From contig JAQUVE010000008.1 of NCBI GenBank assembly GCA_028693565.1, forward strand, positions 1 to 42,222: a stretch of 42,222 nucleotides of DNA. Direction: 5' to 3'. The DNA comes from Sulfurospirillaceae bacterium. Lineage in GTDB: Bacteria; Campylobacterota; Campylobacteria; Campylobacterales; Sulfurospirillaceae. The stretch's first letter is position 1; every line of letters begins with the position of its first letter. The notes below the pieces were generated by a model that ran no database searches, had not been told where the DNA came from, and worked only from the letters and a program-made list of their open reading frames with translations. Position numbers and translations under genes: made by a program. Of the stretch, positions 26,636 to 34,874 are shown in pieces.

Positions 26636-26712
26636 TACATTCCTATTTATATCTAAACGTTTTCCGTATTCTACCTAAAAAAGCTTCTTTTTAAAAATTT
26701 ACCTTTTGGTAC

Positions 26713-26739
26713 TAAAGTTTTTAAATGAGCTTCCGATAT
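26713..26739 (+). promoter_or_regulatory. sigma-28 (FliA) promoter of the flagellin gene
   Basis: TAAA, 15 nt, then TCCGATAT matches the FliA consensus TAAA-N15-GCCGATAA at 10 of 12 positions. It lies about 55 nt before the flagellin ATG, as expected for a late flagellar gene. Confidence 0.85.
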
Positions 26740-26751
26740 TGTTTTCATCAA

Positions 26752-26765
26752 AGGCAAGGATGCCT
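26752..26765 (+). promoter_or_regulatory. candidate CsrA-binding hairpin in the flagellin leader
   Basis: AGGC-AAGGAT-GCCT is a 4-bp stem presenting GGA in its loop and matches the CsrA core CAAGGATG. A second GGA lies in the Shine-Dalgarno AAAAGGA at 26782-26788. Two such sites across a leader are typical of CsrA-repressed flagellin mRNAs, as shown in Campylobacter flaA. Confidence 0.55.
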
Positions 26766-26794
26766 GCGAAAATAAAAAGATAAAAGGATTTATC

Positions 26795-29227
26795 ATGGGT
26801 TTCCGTATTAATACTAACATTGCAGCGCTCAACTCTCATACAGCCGCTACAATGAACAACAGAAGTTTGGACAATTCTCTTTCTAAATTGTCTTCAGGTC
26901 TCCGTATCAACAAAGCAGCAGATGATGCTTCTGGTCTTGCGATTGCAAACTCATTGCGTGCACAAGCAAGCTCACTTGGTCAAGCAGTATCTAATGGTAA
27001 CGATGCGATTGGTTTGATTCAGACTGCCGATGGTGCGCTTAGCGAATACTCTAATATTCTTGATACTATCAAGACTAAAGCAGTACAAGCAGCGTCTGAC
27101 GGTCAAAACTCAGCTTCTCGTCTTGCGATTCAAAAAGATATCAATCGTTTGCTTGAGAACTTGAACAATATTGCTAAAACAACATCGTTCAACGGTCAAA
27201 AATTGCTTTCTGGTACATTCTCGAATAAAGAATTCCAAGTAGGTGCTAATGCAAATGAGACCATCAAAGCTTCAATCTCTTCTGCTGAGACAAGCCAAAT
27301 TGGTCAAACTAGTCGTGCTACTTTAACAGTTGCGGCTGGAGACAATCAATTGACTTTGAAAAGTGCAATCAGTGGACAAGAGATTACTCTTGAATCAGTG
27401 AGTATCTTGTCAAATAACAATCCGGCAAATGGCGTAGGAGCAATTGCTGGTGCAATCAATAAGTATAGTGCTGAAACAGGTATTACTGCAAAAGCTGTTG
27501 TAAGTTCAACAACAGAGGCAGCTATCAAAGCAGGTACTACAGGTGCTGATTTTGCTATCAATGGCGTCAATATTGGTGCAATCAATGTTTCAGCTAATGA
27601 CAGCGAAGCTACTTTGATGACAGCAATTAATAATAAATCTACTGAAACAGGTGTCAATGCAACAAGAACAGTAGATGGAAAAATTACATTGACATCAACA
27701 GATGGTCGCGCAATTAGTGTTACAGGAGATATTTCTGCAACAACTGGAAGTACAGCTGAGCAAATGAGTACTATTGGTCATCTTGAAGTTGTTCAAGCAG
27801 GTTCTTCTACGTTCCAAATTACTGGATCAGACCTTGGTTCCGCTGTTGGTGCAGATATTACTACTTCTGGTACTACAAATATGGTTCAAGACTCTCAATT
27901 AGCTATAGGTAGTATCATTGCTTCAGGAAGCGTTCTCGCAAAAGGAACAAAAACAGGTGTTCTTATTACAGCAACTACTGGTATGAGCCTTGTTACAGAT
28001 TCTTCAACAGCAGATATGACATTGGCTGTAGGGTCAGTTCTTGGTAGTGGTACTATGCTTAATAAAGATACAGTTCTTGCTTCAAAAATTAGTGTCACTG
28101 GTACTACTGCATTAAGTAGTAGTATGTTTGTAAAAGCAGGTTCAACATTGGCTTCTGGTACTATCCTTGACGCAGGTACTGTTTTAAATCAAGACTTTAC
28201 TATTCAAGGTACTACCTATAAGGCAGGAATGACGCTTACTCAAGCCGTAACTATCACTACAAGCTCTGTTATTCTTTCAAAAGATATGACAATTAATGTC
28301 AATAAAACTACACCTACCTCAGCAATTGGTGATGGTAGTGTCTTGCTTGCAGGAACAATTTTAGGTGCAGATATTACTATATCTTCAACTTCAACGCTTG
28401 CAACGGATATGACGCTTAAAACAGGTAGTGTATTAGGTACTTCTACTCAAATGGCGGCTGGTTCTATTTTGGGGCAAAGTATCACTATTACTGCTGCACC
28501 ATTGGCGGCAACAACTACTCTTATGGATGTTAAAGTAGGTTCAATTCTTGCTACAGCTTCTACTATTAAAGAAGGATCTTCTTTAGGTGGCGCAACAGTA
28601 GTAGCAAGTGCTTTAACATTAAATAGTGATATGTTAGTGAAAGCAGGCTCCACATTGTTATCAGGAACTGTTTTAAAAGCAGGTACAGTGGTTACGCAAG
28701 ATCTAAGCGCACTCCAAGCGGGAAATGAAGGCGTTGCTATTGCTGCGGGTACTGTTCTTGGTACTGATCTTACATTAACAGCAGATGTTTATACACAAAA
28801 AGATATGACGCTTCTCAAAGGTTCTGGTACAGCTGGCTCTATTGCAGCAGGTTCAACATTGGCAGCAAATGGTGGAAATCAAAACAGTGTAGCACTTAGC
28901 GATGCTGAGTTTTCTAACTTATCTAAAATTGATGTTACAACACTTGAAGGTGCAATGAAAGCTATCGATACAGTTAGTGCGGCGATGACAAACCTAGATA
29001 CTATTCGTTCAGATTTAGGTTCTGTTCAAAACCAAATTACTTCTACAATTAACAACATTTCAGTAACGCAAGTAAACGTTAAATCAGCGGAATCAAATAT
29101 CCGTGATGTTGACTTTGCTGCAGAATCTGCGAACTTTAGTAAGTTCAATATTCTTGCACAATCTGGTTCATACGCTATGAGCCAAGCAAATGCAGTTCAA
29201 CAAAATGTATTAAGACTACTTCAATAG
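26795..29227 (+). CDS. fla: flagellin with large repetitive central domain
   Basis: The 810-aa filament subunit is exported by the flagellar type III system. The N-terminal D0/D1 (~1-175) is canonical (GFRINTNIAALNSHTA, SGLRINKAADDASGLAIA, GNDAIGLIQTADGAL), as is the C-terminal D1/D0 (~705-810; NIRDVDFAAESANFSKFNIL, ending QQNVLRLLQ). Residues ~250-310 resemble Flagellin_IN modules (INGVNIGAINVSANDS). Residues ~366-692 are about eight imperfect Gly/Ser/Thr-rich repeats near 40 aa. Campylobacter flagellins are about 570 aa, so this one is much enlarged. AAAAGGA precedes the ATG. The surface repeats are likely targets of the neighbouring Maf/Pse glycosylation genes (inference). Confidence 0.95.
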   Translation: MGFRINTNIAALNSHTAATMNNRSLDNSLSKLSSGLRINKAADDASGLAIANSLRAQASSLGQAVSNGNDAIGLIQTADGALSEYSNILDTIKTKAVQAASDGQNSASRLAIQKDINRLLENLNNIAKTTSFNGQKLLSGTFSNKEFQVGANANETIKASISSAETSQIGQTSRATLTVAAGDNQLTLKSAISGQEITLESVSILSNNNPANGVGAIAGAINKYSAETGITAKAVVSSTTEAAIKAGTTGADFAINGVNIGAINVSANDSEATLMTAINNKSTETGVNATRTVDGKITLTSTDGRAISVTGDISATTGSTAEQMSTIGHLEVVQAGSSTFQITGSDLGSAVGADITTSGTTNMVQDSQLAIGSIIASGSVLAKGTKTGVLITATTGMSLVTDSSTADMTLAVGSVLGSGTMLNKDTVLASKISVTGTTALSSSMFVKAGSTLASGTILDAGTVLNQDFTIQGTTYKAGMTLTQAVTITTSSVILSKDMTINVNKTTPTSAIGDGSVLLAGTILGADITISSTSTLATDMTLKTGSVLGTSTQMAAGSILGQSITITAAPLAATTTLMDVKVGSILATASTIKEGSSLGGATVVASALTLNSDMLVKAGSTLLSGTVLKAGTVVTQDLSALQAGNEGVAIAAGTVLGTDLTLTADVYTQKDMTLLKGSGTAGSIAAGSTLAANGGNQNSVALSDAEFSNLSKIDVTTLEGAMKAIDTVSAAMTNLDTIRSDLGSVQNQITSTINNISVTQVNVKSAESNIRDVDFAAESANFSKFNILAQSGSYAMSQANAVQQNVLRLLQ
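27890..28872 (+). repeat. tandem imperfect ~40-residue repeats within flagellin
   Basis: About eight copies follow the pattern D-M-T-L-K-x-G-S-x-L-x-x-G-T-x-L-x-x-G-T-V-L, then a D-x-T strand. Inside each unit hydrophobic pairs recur every six residues (SVLGSG, TMLNKD, TVLASK), as in beta-solenoids. Copies differ at DNA level, so this is an old expansion rather than a recent slippage array. Confidence 0.75.
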
Positions 29228-29241
29228 TCGATTTTCTTATG

Positions 29242-29260
29242 GCCGAGCCTTTGGCTCGGT
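29242..29260. terminator. hairpin shared by flagellin and Maf gene ends
   Basis: GCCGAGCC-TTT-GGCTCGGT forms a strong GC-rich stem of 7-8 bp with a 3-nt loop, lying 14 nt past the flagellin stop and just past the convergent Maf stop. There is no long T-run on the plus strand; it probably stops or protects both transcripts. Confidence 0.75.
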
Positions 29261-29263
29261 CAA

Positions 29264-31267
29264 CTACTTCAAATATTTTTCAAGTTTTGTGATATAAAGC
29301 TCTGATATCTTAAATAATTGTCTTATTAAAAGAGCGTTTATTTTTGTTACATGTTTATTAGGATTGTTAAGGTCTTTTGTATTAAAAAGGTCAAAGATAT
29401 AGCTAAGAACAATAGGAAAATATTCATAATAGACTTGCGCCAAATCTGATTGACGTTTATAATCCATATCGCTTAAATCCCAAGATAACTTTCCTATGGC
29501 AGCAAGATAAGCTTCTGCATGAACAAACTTCTTCTTAGCGAATTGTTTAATAATTTTTTCTAATTTTTTAGCTACTGTGATTTGATGTTTTATCTGCCCT
29601 CTATCTGCTTCATTAAACTCTGCTTCGCTAATATTCTTTAAAAAATGCATAAGCTTTTCATGTATTTGAGACTGGTTGAGTATCTCAAATTGTTCCCAGT
29701 TAAAGTCTTGTGTATGAAGTGGTTCCGCACCTTTGAGGTATGCTCCATTACTGAGATTATAAACAGCTGTTGTCTCGCTCTTTAATGTATCTGTAAAAAC
29801 TTCAAATTGCATATGAGATATTTTATAAGGTGCAAGAACAGGTACTTGGTCTAAAAAATTTCCACGTACAAAGTCAACAGAAGCTGTGGGATCAAGAGAT
29901 GCATTCTTTTCATCAATTTCGCCTTGCTTTTGGTAAGCATGAAAGCCTCCATGGGTTTGAAGCGTTTCACTATCAAGGGCTAAATCAATACCTAATAAAA
30001 ATACTTTTTTTGCTCCAAAGATTAGAAAAAGTCCATAGCTATACTCTCCGACACTGGGTGCAGAAAGTCTTCCAAAACCTTTTTTATAAGTGGTTCCTTG
30101 TTCTATAAAATGTATTTTTTCTCGGTCAAATCGTTGGACGGTTGTTTCATCTACATTGGAAGCAAGAAGGACAATGGTACCTTTAAAGTACTCTTTGGCA
30201 TCATTAATACCTTCAAAGAGTGATGCAGTAGTATCTGCGCCTGGATCTATATGTATAACGACATCAGGAGAGATATTGTGATGTTGCAGAATTCTGCAAG
30301 TTGATAGGGCCGATACCACGATGAAGCGGCAACGATTGGCTTTAACCCATTCAATATTTTTGAGTGTTGAAGGGCCTGAAAAAAGGAGTAAGATGGGTTT
30401 TTCTGACACGATATTTTGAGAGTGCAGTTGATTAACATTTACAAAAGAGTAGTTTTGCGATAAATAATGAGGTGAATCAATAAATCGAAGCAGCATCGCA
30501 CTGTAACCATAACTAATATAATCTTGTGCAAGAACATGACCTTGAAGTCTTCTAAGTTGAGGCTCATAATTGAGATTAAAAGGAATATGTTTCATATTAA
30601 GGTTAAAGTTATTGCCTTTGTCTAAAAATTGAGTAAAGATTACTCTTTCTGGCATCTCCTCATCAGCAATAGAAAAATAACAATAATAATTTTGTGTCAG
30701 GAGTTTGTAATTTGTAACAAATAAAGAAAGTCTAAAAAGCTCAAGATTTTTTTCTTTTATAAAAATAACTTGTGGATTGAGTTTTTTAAGAACACCTTCA
30801 AGATGAAGCCCCAAGCCAACATCTAAAAAAATAACTTTCTGTACCTTAGACATATAGGTTTCGGGACCAGTATAGGCTTGTGTATAATTTATAATTTTTA
30901 TTGTTGCCCATAGTGAATTATGAAATGAAAGTTCACTTTTATCGATGTAATCAGCTTGTTCCTCGTTTGCATAAACATATTTGTGTGCTTTAAAAACAGC
31001 TCCAGTACGCTTTAGGTTGAGATTTTCAACTATTCTTTTGGAATACTCAATGCTATTTTCTCCATAAAGCCATTCATTACTGCTTATTTCTAAGACATCA
31101 AAATACCCCTCTTCTTTATACTCCAGAGCATAGTGTTCTTTATAGGTACCGTCATCAATAAGTTGATTTAAAAGAGTAAGTTTTTCATAAATCGGTTTAT
31201 GATTTTCTTCAAAATATTTGAGGTTTTCTTGAAATGTTTGTAATGCAAGTTTTTCTATATCATGCAT
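29264..31267 (-). CDS. Maf-type motility accessory factor (flagellin nonulosonic acid glycosyltransferase)
   Basis: The 667-aa protein belongs to the Maf/DUF115 family, thought to move activated pseudaminic or legionaminic acid onto Ser/Thr of flagellin in the cytosol before export. The central MAF_flag10 domain (~285-470) shows KPILLLFSGPSTLKNIEW, SALSTCRILQHHNISPDVVIHIDPG and SAPSVGEYSYGLFLIFGAKKVFLLGIDLAL, a sialyltransferase-like Rossmann fold. The helical C-terminus (~535-667) is typical. It is the last gene of the minus-strand island, overlaps the methylase by 8 nt, and ends beside the flagellin it probably modifies. Confidence 0.9.
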   Translation of the reverse strand: MHDIEKLALQTFQENLKYFEENHKPIYEKLTLLNQLIDDGTYKEHYALEYKEEGYFDVLEISSNEWLYGENSIEYSKRIVENLNLKRTGAVFKAHKYVYANEEQADYIDKSELSFHNSLWATIKIINYTQAYTGPETYMSKVQKVIFLDVGLGLHLEGVLKKLNPQVIFIKEKNLELFRLSLFVTNYKLLTQNYYCYFSIADEEMPERVIFTQFLDKGNNFNLNMKHIPFNLNYEPQLRRLQGHVLAQDYISYGYSAMLLRFIDSPHYLSQNYSFVNVNQLHSQNIVSEKPILLLFSGPSTLKNIEWVKANRCRFIVVSALSTCRILQHHNISPDVVIHIDPGADTTASLFEGINDAKEYFKGTIVLLASNVDETTVQRFDREKIHFIEQGTTYKKGFGRLSAPSVGEYSYGLFLIFGAKKVFLLGIDLALDSETLQTHGGFHAYQKQGEIDEKNASLDPTASVDFVRGNFLDQVPVLAPYKISHMQFEVFTDTLKSETTAVYNLSNGAYLKGAEPLHTQDFNWEQFEILNQSQIHEKLMHFLKNISEAEFNEADRGQIKHQITVAKKLEKIIKQFAKKKFVHAEAYLAAIGKLSWDLSDMDYKRQSDLAQVYYEYFPIVLSYIFDLFNTKDLNNPNKHVTKINALLIRQLFKISELYITKLEKYLK

Positions 31268-31892
31268 GAAACCCCTTTTTCTCCATTAGAAACCATGTTG
31301 TATCACCTTGCATAAAAACTGGGTCTCTGCGATACACAAAACCATAATCTACTAATTGTAAATCTGGGTACGTCTCCATAAGCTCTCCTGCAAAATCTCG
31401 TTTATACATTTTATCACTATGCTCTCTATAAGGGATTTCCATAGGAGTAGGGTTATAGTACTCTATCATACAGATATAACGGTTACTGTTTTCGTACATC
31501 GTTTTATAGACTTGGGGTAACATGGTAGGTTCAAGATGAATCAATACGCCTTTAGAAAAAACAAAATCATTTTTCTCATTGGAAGAAAAATCAAAAATTG
31601 ATTGATGGTAAACTGTTAAATCTTTAATTTGTGAGAGTTGTTCGACTGCTTTGGCATTAATTTCAATAGCACTAAATTTTACATGTGGAAGTAAGCTTTT
31701 AAGCGCATGAATATTCATCCCAATATTCGCTCCAAATTCAATGACAGAATGCACATTCCTTGTGTGTCGGAGAATGGTTGAAAAAAGTGCAGTATTGGAT
31801 GCGAGTAGCCATGCATCTTTATTGCGTGAGATGTATTCGTCGCCAAATTCACCAGCCCAAAATTTTTCTTGTTCCGTTTTAAATGAATTCAT
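31260..31892 (-). CDS. pseudaminic acid biosynthesis-associated methylase (SAM-dependent)
   Basis: The 210-aa protein matches the family often found in Pse loci. It begins NSFKTEQEKFWAGEFGDEYISRN, then SAM motif I VIEFGANIGMNIHAL (~50) and an acidic FSAIEINAKAVEQL (~74), and ends with QGDTTWFLMEKK. The target, a sugar hydroxyl or amine on the flagellar glycan, is not known. The ORF track begins at 31931, but AAGG 6 nt before ATG 31892 and the family start MNSFKTEQ set the start there, leaving a 31-nt gap after the GNAT gene. Confidence 0.82.
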   Translation of the reverse strand: MNSFKTEQEKFWAGEFGDEYISRNKDAWLLASNTALFSTILRHTRNVHSVIEFGANIGMNIHALKSLLPHVKFSAIEINAKAVEQLSQIKDLTVYHQSIFDFSSNEKNDFVFSKGVLIHLEPTMLPQVYKTMYENSNRYICMIEYYNPTPMEIPYREHSDKMYKRDFAGELMETYPDLQLVDYGFVYRRDPVFMQGDTTWFLMEKKGFHA

Positions 31893-31923
31893 AGTGTGCC
31901 TTGTGTGTAAAATTTGTAGAATA

Positions 31924-32445
31924 TTAAGCAAAAACTATGCCGTACTCCAAGATATCATAGAAGGTACCATCTTTAAATAGTGCCTCTTTGCGTCTGCCTT
32001 CAAGCTTCATGCCTAAAGAAAGGGCGAGACGCTGCATCGGAGTGTTGGCTTCACTTGTTCCGCAATAGATGCGGTGCAGTTTTAAAATCTCAAAACCATA
32101 CTTTAGTAAAAGTTTTCCTGCCTCTTTGGAAAGTCCTTTACCCCAAAAGGCTTTATCGCCGAGTAAGATGGCAAATTCTGCGCTTTGATTTTTGGTTGAA
32201 ATGGCTTGGAGCGCGATATTGCCAATGTGCTTATCGCTTGCTTTATCGCAGATCGCAAAGACTTTACATGTAGGGTTGTTTTGCACATTTTGAATGTAAG
32301 AAAGCGCCATCTCTTTGGTGTAAAGCGTATCGCCGTGTGAGTTATATCGACAGACTTCATAATCGTTCAACCAAGAGGGATAATTTCTCTCAGCATCGTT
32401 TACATGTAAAGGTCGAAGATAGAGATGCTCTCCAGCGAGTTTCAC
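31924..32445 (-). CDS. GNAT acetyltransferase (RimJ/RimL type), glycan locus
   Basis: The 173-aa protein has the RimJ/RimL-like layout: LYLRPLHVNDAERNYPSWLND at the start, FAILLGDKAFWGKGLSKEAGKLLLKYGF (acetyl-CoA Q/G-x-G-x-G/S loop, ~90-117), and HRIYCGTSEANTPMQRLALSLGMKLEGR. Its position directly after a DegT aminotransferase suggests it acetylates the amino group that enzyme adds to a nucleotide sugar. The start is GTG 32445 (GTGA overlap, GAGGAA 5 nt upstream), not ATG 32469, which would give 28 nt of overlap. PseH is a separate gene at 36870, so this acceptor is different. Confidence 0.78.
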   Translation of the reverse strand: MKLAGEHLYLRPLHVNDAERNYPSWLNDYEVCRYNSHGDTLYTKEMALSYIQNVQNNPTCKVFAICDKASDKHIGNIALQAISTKNQSAEFAILLGDKAFWGKGLSKEAGKLLLKYGFEILKLHRIYCGTSEANTPMQRLALSLGMKLEGRRKEALFKDGTFYDILEYGIVFA

Positions 32446-33740
32446 GCCAGTTCCTCTCTGTTTTCCCATACTTTAATAAACGCTTTAACCACATCGTCCA
32501 TATCTTCTTTGCTCATACCAGGGCGCATCAGTTCATGCGTGAAAAGACGCTCAAAATGGAGACTCTCACACACGGGGCAGTCACCTTCTTGGTAGGCTAC
32601 AGTTGAGAGATTAAACGGATAACCTTTGCTTCCAAAGGCCATTTTATGTGCAAATATAGGTTGTAAGTAGATAGGTTTAACGTAACCGCAACCTATTAAA
32701 ACATCAGAATCATCACGCATCAGTGTGCGCGGAAGTTCGGCTTTGACTGCTTTAATGAAGACATCACGGGAGACACCAGCTTTGACAGCGTCAAACTCCA
32801 AAGGATGCACATAAAACGCGTGTTTGACATGTTCTCTTTGGAGTGTGGTTCTAAGGCAGGGAATGCTTTTGAGTGCTTCGTTGATGTAGGCGACATTGTT
32901 TTGGCGTTGTAGCACTAAATCGGGGAGTTTTTTGAGTTGTTCACGTGCTACTGCACATTCCATCTCTGTCATACGAAAGTTAAATCCAACCATATTAATG
33001 AGGTCTTTGGGTGAATCAAAGCCTTTATTGGCGATAACGGATTCGGCGTGATTTCGGATAAGTTGTAGTTTATTGGCTAGAACATCATCATTGGTCACGA
33101 TAACACCGCCTTCACCTGCGTGAATATGTTTGTGGTAATTAAGTGAATAAACACCTATATCGCCCAACGTTCCAGCGTAACGTTCTTTATACATGGCACC
33201 AGGAGCTTGCGCCGCATCTTCGATAACGATGAGGTTATGCTCTTTAGCGATAGCATTGATGGCTTCAACATCATAAGGTTGTCCGAAAATATCGACAACG
33301 ATGATAGCTTTTGTCTTTTGTGTGATATTCTTTTCAACACTTTTCGGATCTAAACAGTAGGTATCTTTTTCAACATCCGCAAAGACAGGAATGCCTCCAT
33401 AAAAAAGTGGCGCAACAGCTGAGGCTGACATGGTGTACGGACTAACAATGACTTCATCTCCTTCCTCAATGCCCGCAGCACCCACAGCGCAAATAAGCCC
33501 AGAGGTTGCTGAGTTGACGCTAATGGCATGCTTAACACCAAAGTATGCTGCCCACTCTTGCTCAAATGCTTTAACTTCCACACCACCGTAAAAATCTTCA
33601 TGCCAAGCGCCTAAATATGTAGAGAGTTTTCCGCTTCGCAGAACTCTTAAAACAGCTTCTTCTTCCTCTTTTCCTATCGTGTTGTAAGCAGGAAAAGGTT
33701 TAGTGCGGAGTTTTTCTCCACCGTTAATGGCTAGTTTCAT
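32442..33740 (-). CDS. DegT/DnrJ/EryC1/StrS family nucleotide-sugar aminotransferase
   Basis: The 432-aa PLP enzyme carries SGKLS and SVNSATSGLICAV (phosphate binding, ~77), PYTMSASAVAPLF, VVDIFGQPYDVEAIN, IEDAAQAPGA (PLP-ring Asp, ~173) and SLNYHKHIHAGEGGV with the Schiff-base Lys near 200. It should aminate a keto-sugar nucleotide. It is clearly distinct from PseC at 38861, with a longer C-terminus containing CPVCESLHFERLFTHELMRPGMSKEDMDDV. The upstream oxidoreductase could make its keto substrate. It overlaps Gfo/Idh (ATGA) and GNAT (GTGA) by 4 nt each. The exact sugar is unknown. Confidence 0.85.
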   Translation of the reverse strand: MKLAINGGEKLRTKPFPAYNTIGKEEEEAVLRVLRSGKLSTYLGAWHEDFYGGVEVKAFEQEWAAYFGVKHAISVNSATSGLICAVGAAGIEEGDEVIVSPYTMSASAVAPLFYGGIPVFADVEKDTYCLDPKSVEKNITQKTKAIIVVDIFGQPYDVEAINAIAKEHNLIVIEDAAQAPGAMYKERYAGTLGDIGVYSLNYHKHIHAGEGGVIVTNDDVLANKLQLIRNHAESVIANKGFDSPKDLINMVGFNFRMTEMECAVAREQLKKLPDLVLQRQNNVAYINEALKSIPCLRTTLQREHVKHAFYVHPLEFDAVKAGVSRDVFIKAVKAELPRTLMRDDSDVLIGCGYVKPIYLQPIFAHKMAFGSKGYPFNLSTVAYQEGDCPVCESLHFERLFTHELMRPGMSKEDMDDVVKAFIKVWENREELA

Positions 33741-34699
33741 GTATGTTTCTCTTTGTTGATAGTTTCAAAAATTTTTTCATGAAGGACAATGTGCTCTTCT
33801 AAAATTTGCTTTGCTTTTATATCGTCCACACTGAGTAAAAATTCAAGGGAGTGAAGGGCGTAAAATTGAAGAGAATTAGGAAGGCTTGTTTCGTGCTCTA
33901 AGGTAAAATAACCCTCATAAAGTGAAGAAGGTTTTTTCGCATAGGTATCGATTTTTGCACCTCCTTCTTTGATTTCAATTTTGCCATGTTCAAACCAAAT
34001 GCTAAGCTCAAACGCTGAGTAAGGAAGCTCATCTATACAACTCAGTAGTCCTTGTGCTTTTTCCAAGCTGACTTCAAAATCACCACTGATATCGTGTTCT
34101 AAAAGTTTTACGTGTAAAGGCTCAATAATTTTTATTTGTCCAAAAAAGTAGCTAAGAATATCAAGCATATGGATGCCATTGTGCAGTAAGCCTTTGGTGA
34201 AAACACCTTGAAAACGCAAAACTTTGCCCCATTTATGCATCGCAATATCATTGGCAAGTTGGATAAAAGAGGGGTCATATCTGCGCATTAAATGGATAAG
34301 AATTCTCTTGTCGCTCTCAAGTAGTAAAGGTTTTAAATGTTCTAATTCTTTTAGTGTGCTCACTAAAGGTTTTTCGCACATAATATACTTAATATTTTTT
34401 ACATGTAAAGCATCTTCAAGTGCTTTGGCGTGAAAAGGAGTAGGTGAAGCAAGTGCTAGGAGGTCGATAGTTTCGTATTCGAAAAGTGCATCTAAGGCAT
34501 AATAGACTCCAACTTTACCCCAACGCCCTATGAAAGCTTGTTGGTTGGTAATGCTTGGCTCACAAATGGCCACAAGCTTACAGTTTGAGTGTTTTGCAAT
34601 GGCATGAGCATGTGAAGCGATATTGGTGCTTTGAGGCGAATCTATCAATCCCCCAATACTTCCAGACCCAACAATCGCACACGAAAGTGGCTTTTGCAT
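33737..34699 (-). CDS. Gfo/Idh/MocA family oxidoreductase
   Basis: The 320-aa protein opens with a Rossmann NAD(P) loop, CAIVGSGSIGGLID, then LALASPTPFHAKAL (~85), the hallmark CEKPLVSTLKELEHL (~107) and GIHMLDILSYFFGQI (~180, catalytic His/Asp). Such enzymes oxidise a sugar hydroxyl to a ketone, as WbpB does at C3 of UDP-GlcNAcA. The start at 34699 is chosen because AGGAA lies close upstream and the protein then begins MQKPLSCAIVG; the ORF-track extension to 34732 has no SD. It is the first gene of the second minus-strand block. Confidence 0.82.
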   Translation of the reverse strand: MQKPLSCAIVGSGSIGGLIDSPQSTNIASHAHAIAKHSNCKLVAICEPSITNQQAFIGRWGKVGVYYALDALFEYETIDLLALASPTPFHAKALEDALHVKNIKYIMCEKPLVSTLKELEHLKPLLLESDKRILIHLMRRYDPSFIQLANDIAMHKWGKVLRFQGVFTKGLLHNGIHMLDILSYFFGQIKIIEPLHVKLLEHDISGDFEVSLEKAQGLLSCIDELPYSAFELSIWFEHGKIEIKEGGAKIDTYAKKPSSLYEGYFTLEHETSLPNSLQFYALHSLEFLLSVDDIKAKQILEEHIVLHEKIFETINKEKHT

Positions 34700-34874
34700 T
34701 AGTTTCCTAAGTAGACTTCTCTCATAACCCATTGAAAAAAGAGTATCGCTTATAGCACATCACTTTTTAAAACTAAAAACATCGCCATAGCTTTGGTTAT
34801 GACTCAATTTTGAGTTTTAAAAATTAACGCACTCTACCCAAACTCTTTATCTTTTCAAGAGTTATGAAAGAAGT

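Noticed and set aside
26636-26712. tRNA or small RNA in the topA-flagellin gap
   Set aside because: No cloverleaf or stable fold is visible; the sequence is AT-rich leader of topA and spacer before the sigma-28 promoter.
27346-28653. Minus-strand ORFs opposite the flagellin repeat region
   Set aside because: They mirror the Gly/Ser/Thr repeats and lack start signals.
27890-28872. Possible CRISPR array, from repeated DNA motifs
   Set aside because: The repeats are in frame, diverged and protein-coding; there are no constant direct repeats with unique spacers and no cas genes.
34733-34874. Gene in the gap between the Gfo/Idh and GT-like genes
   Set aside because: No open frame with an SD; it holds only short dyads (AACTCTT/AAGAGTT, ACTCA/TGAGT) and probably the end of the pse transcript and a promoter.
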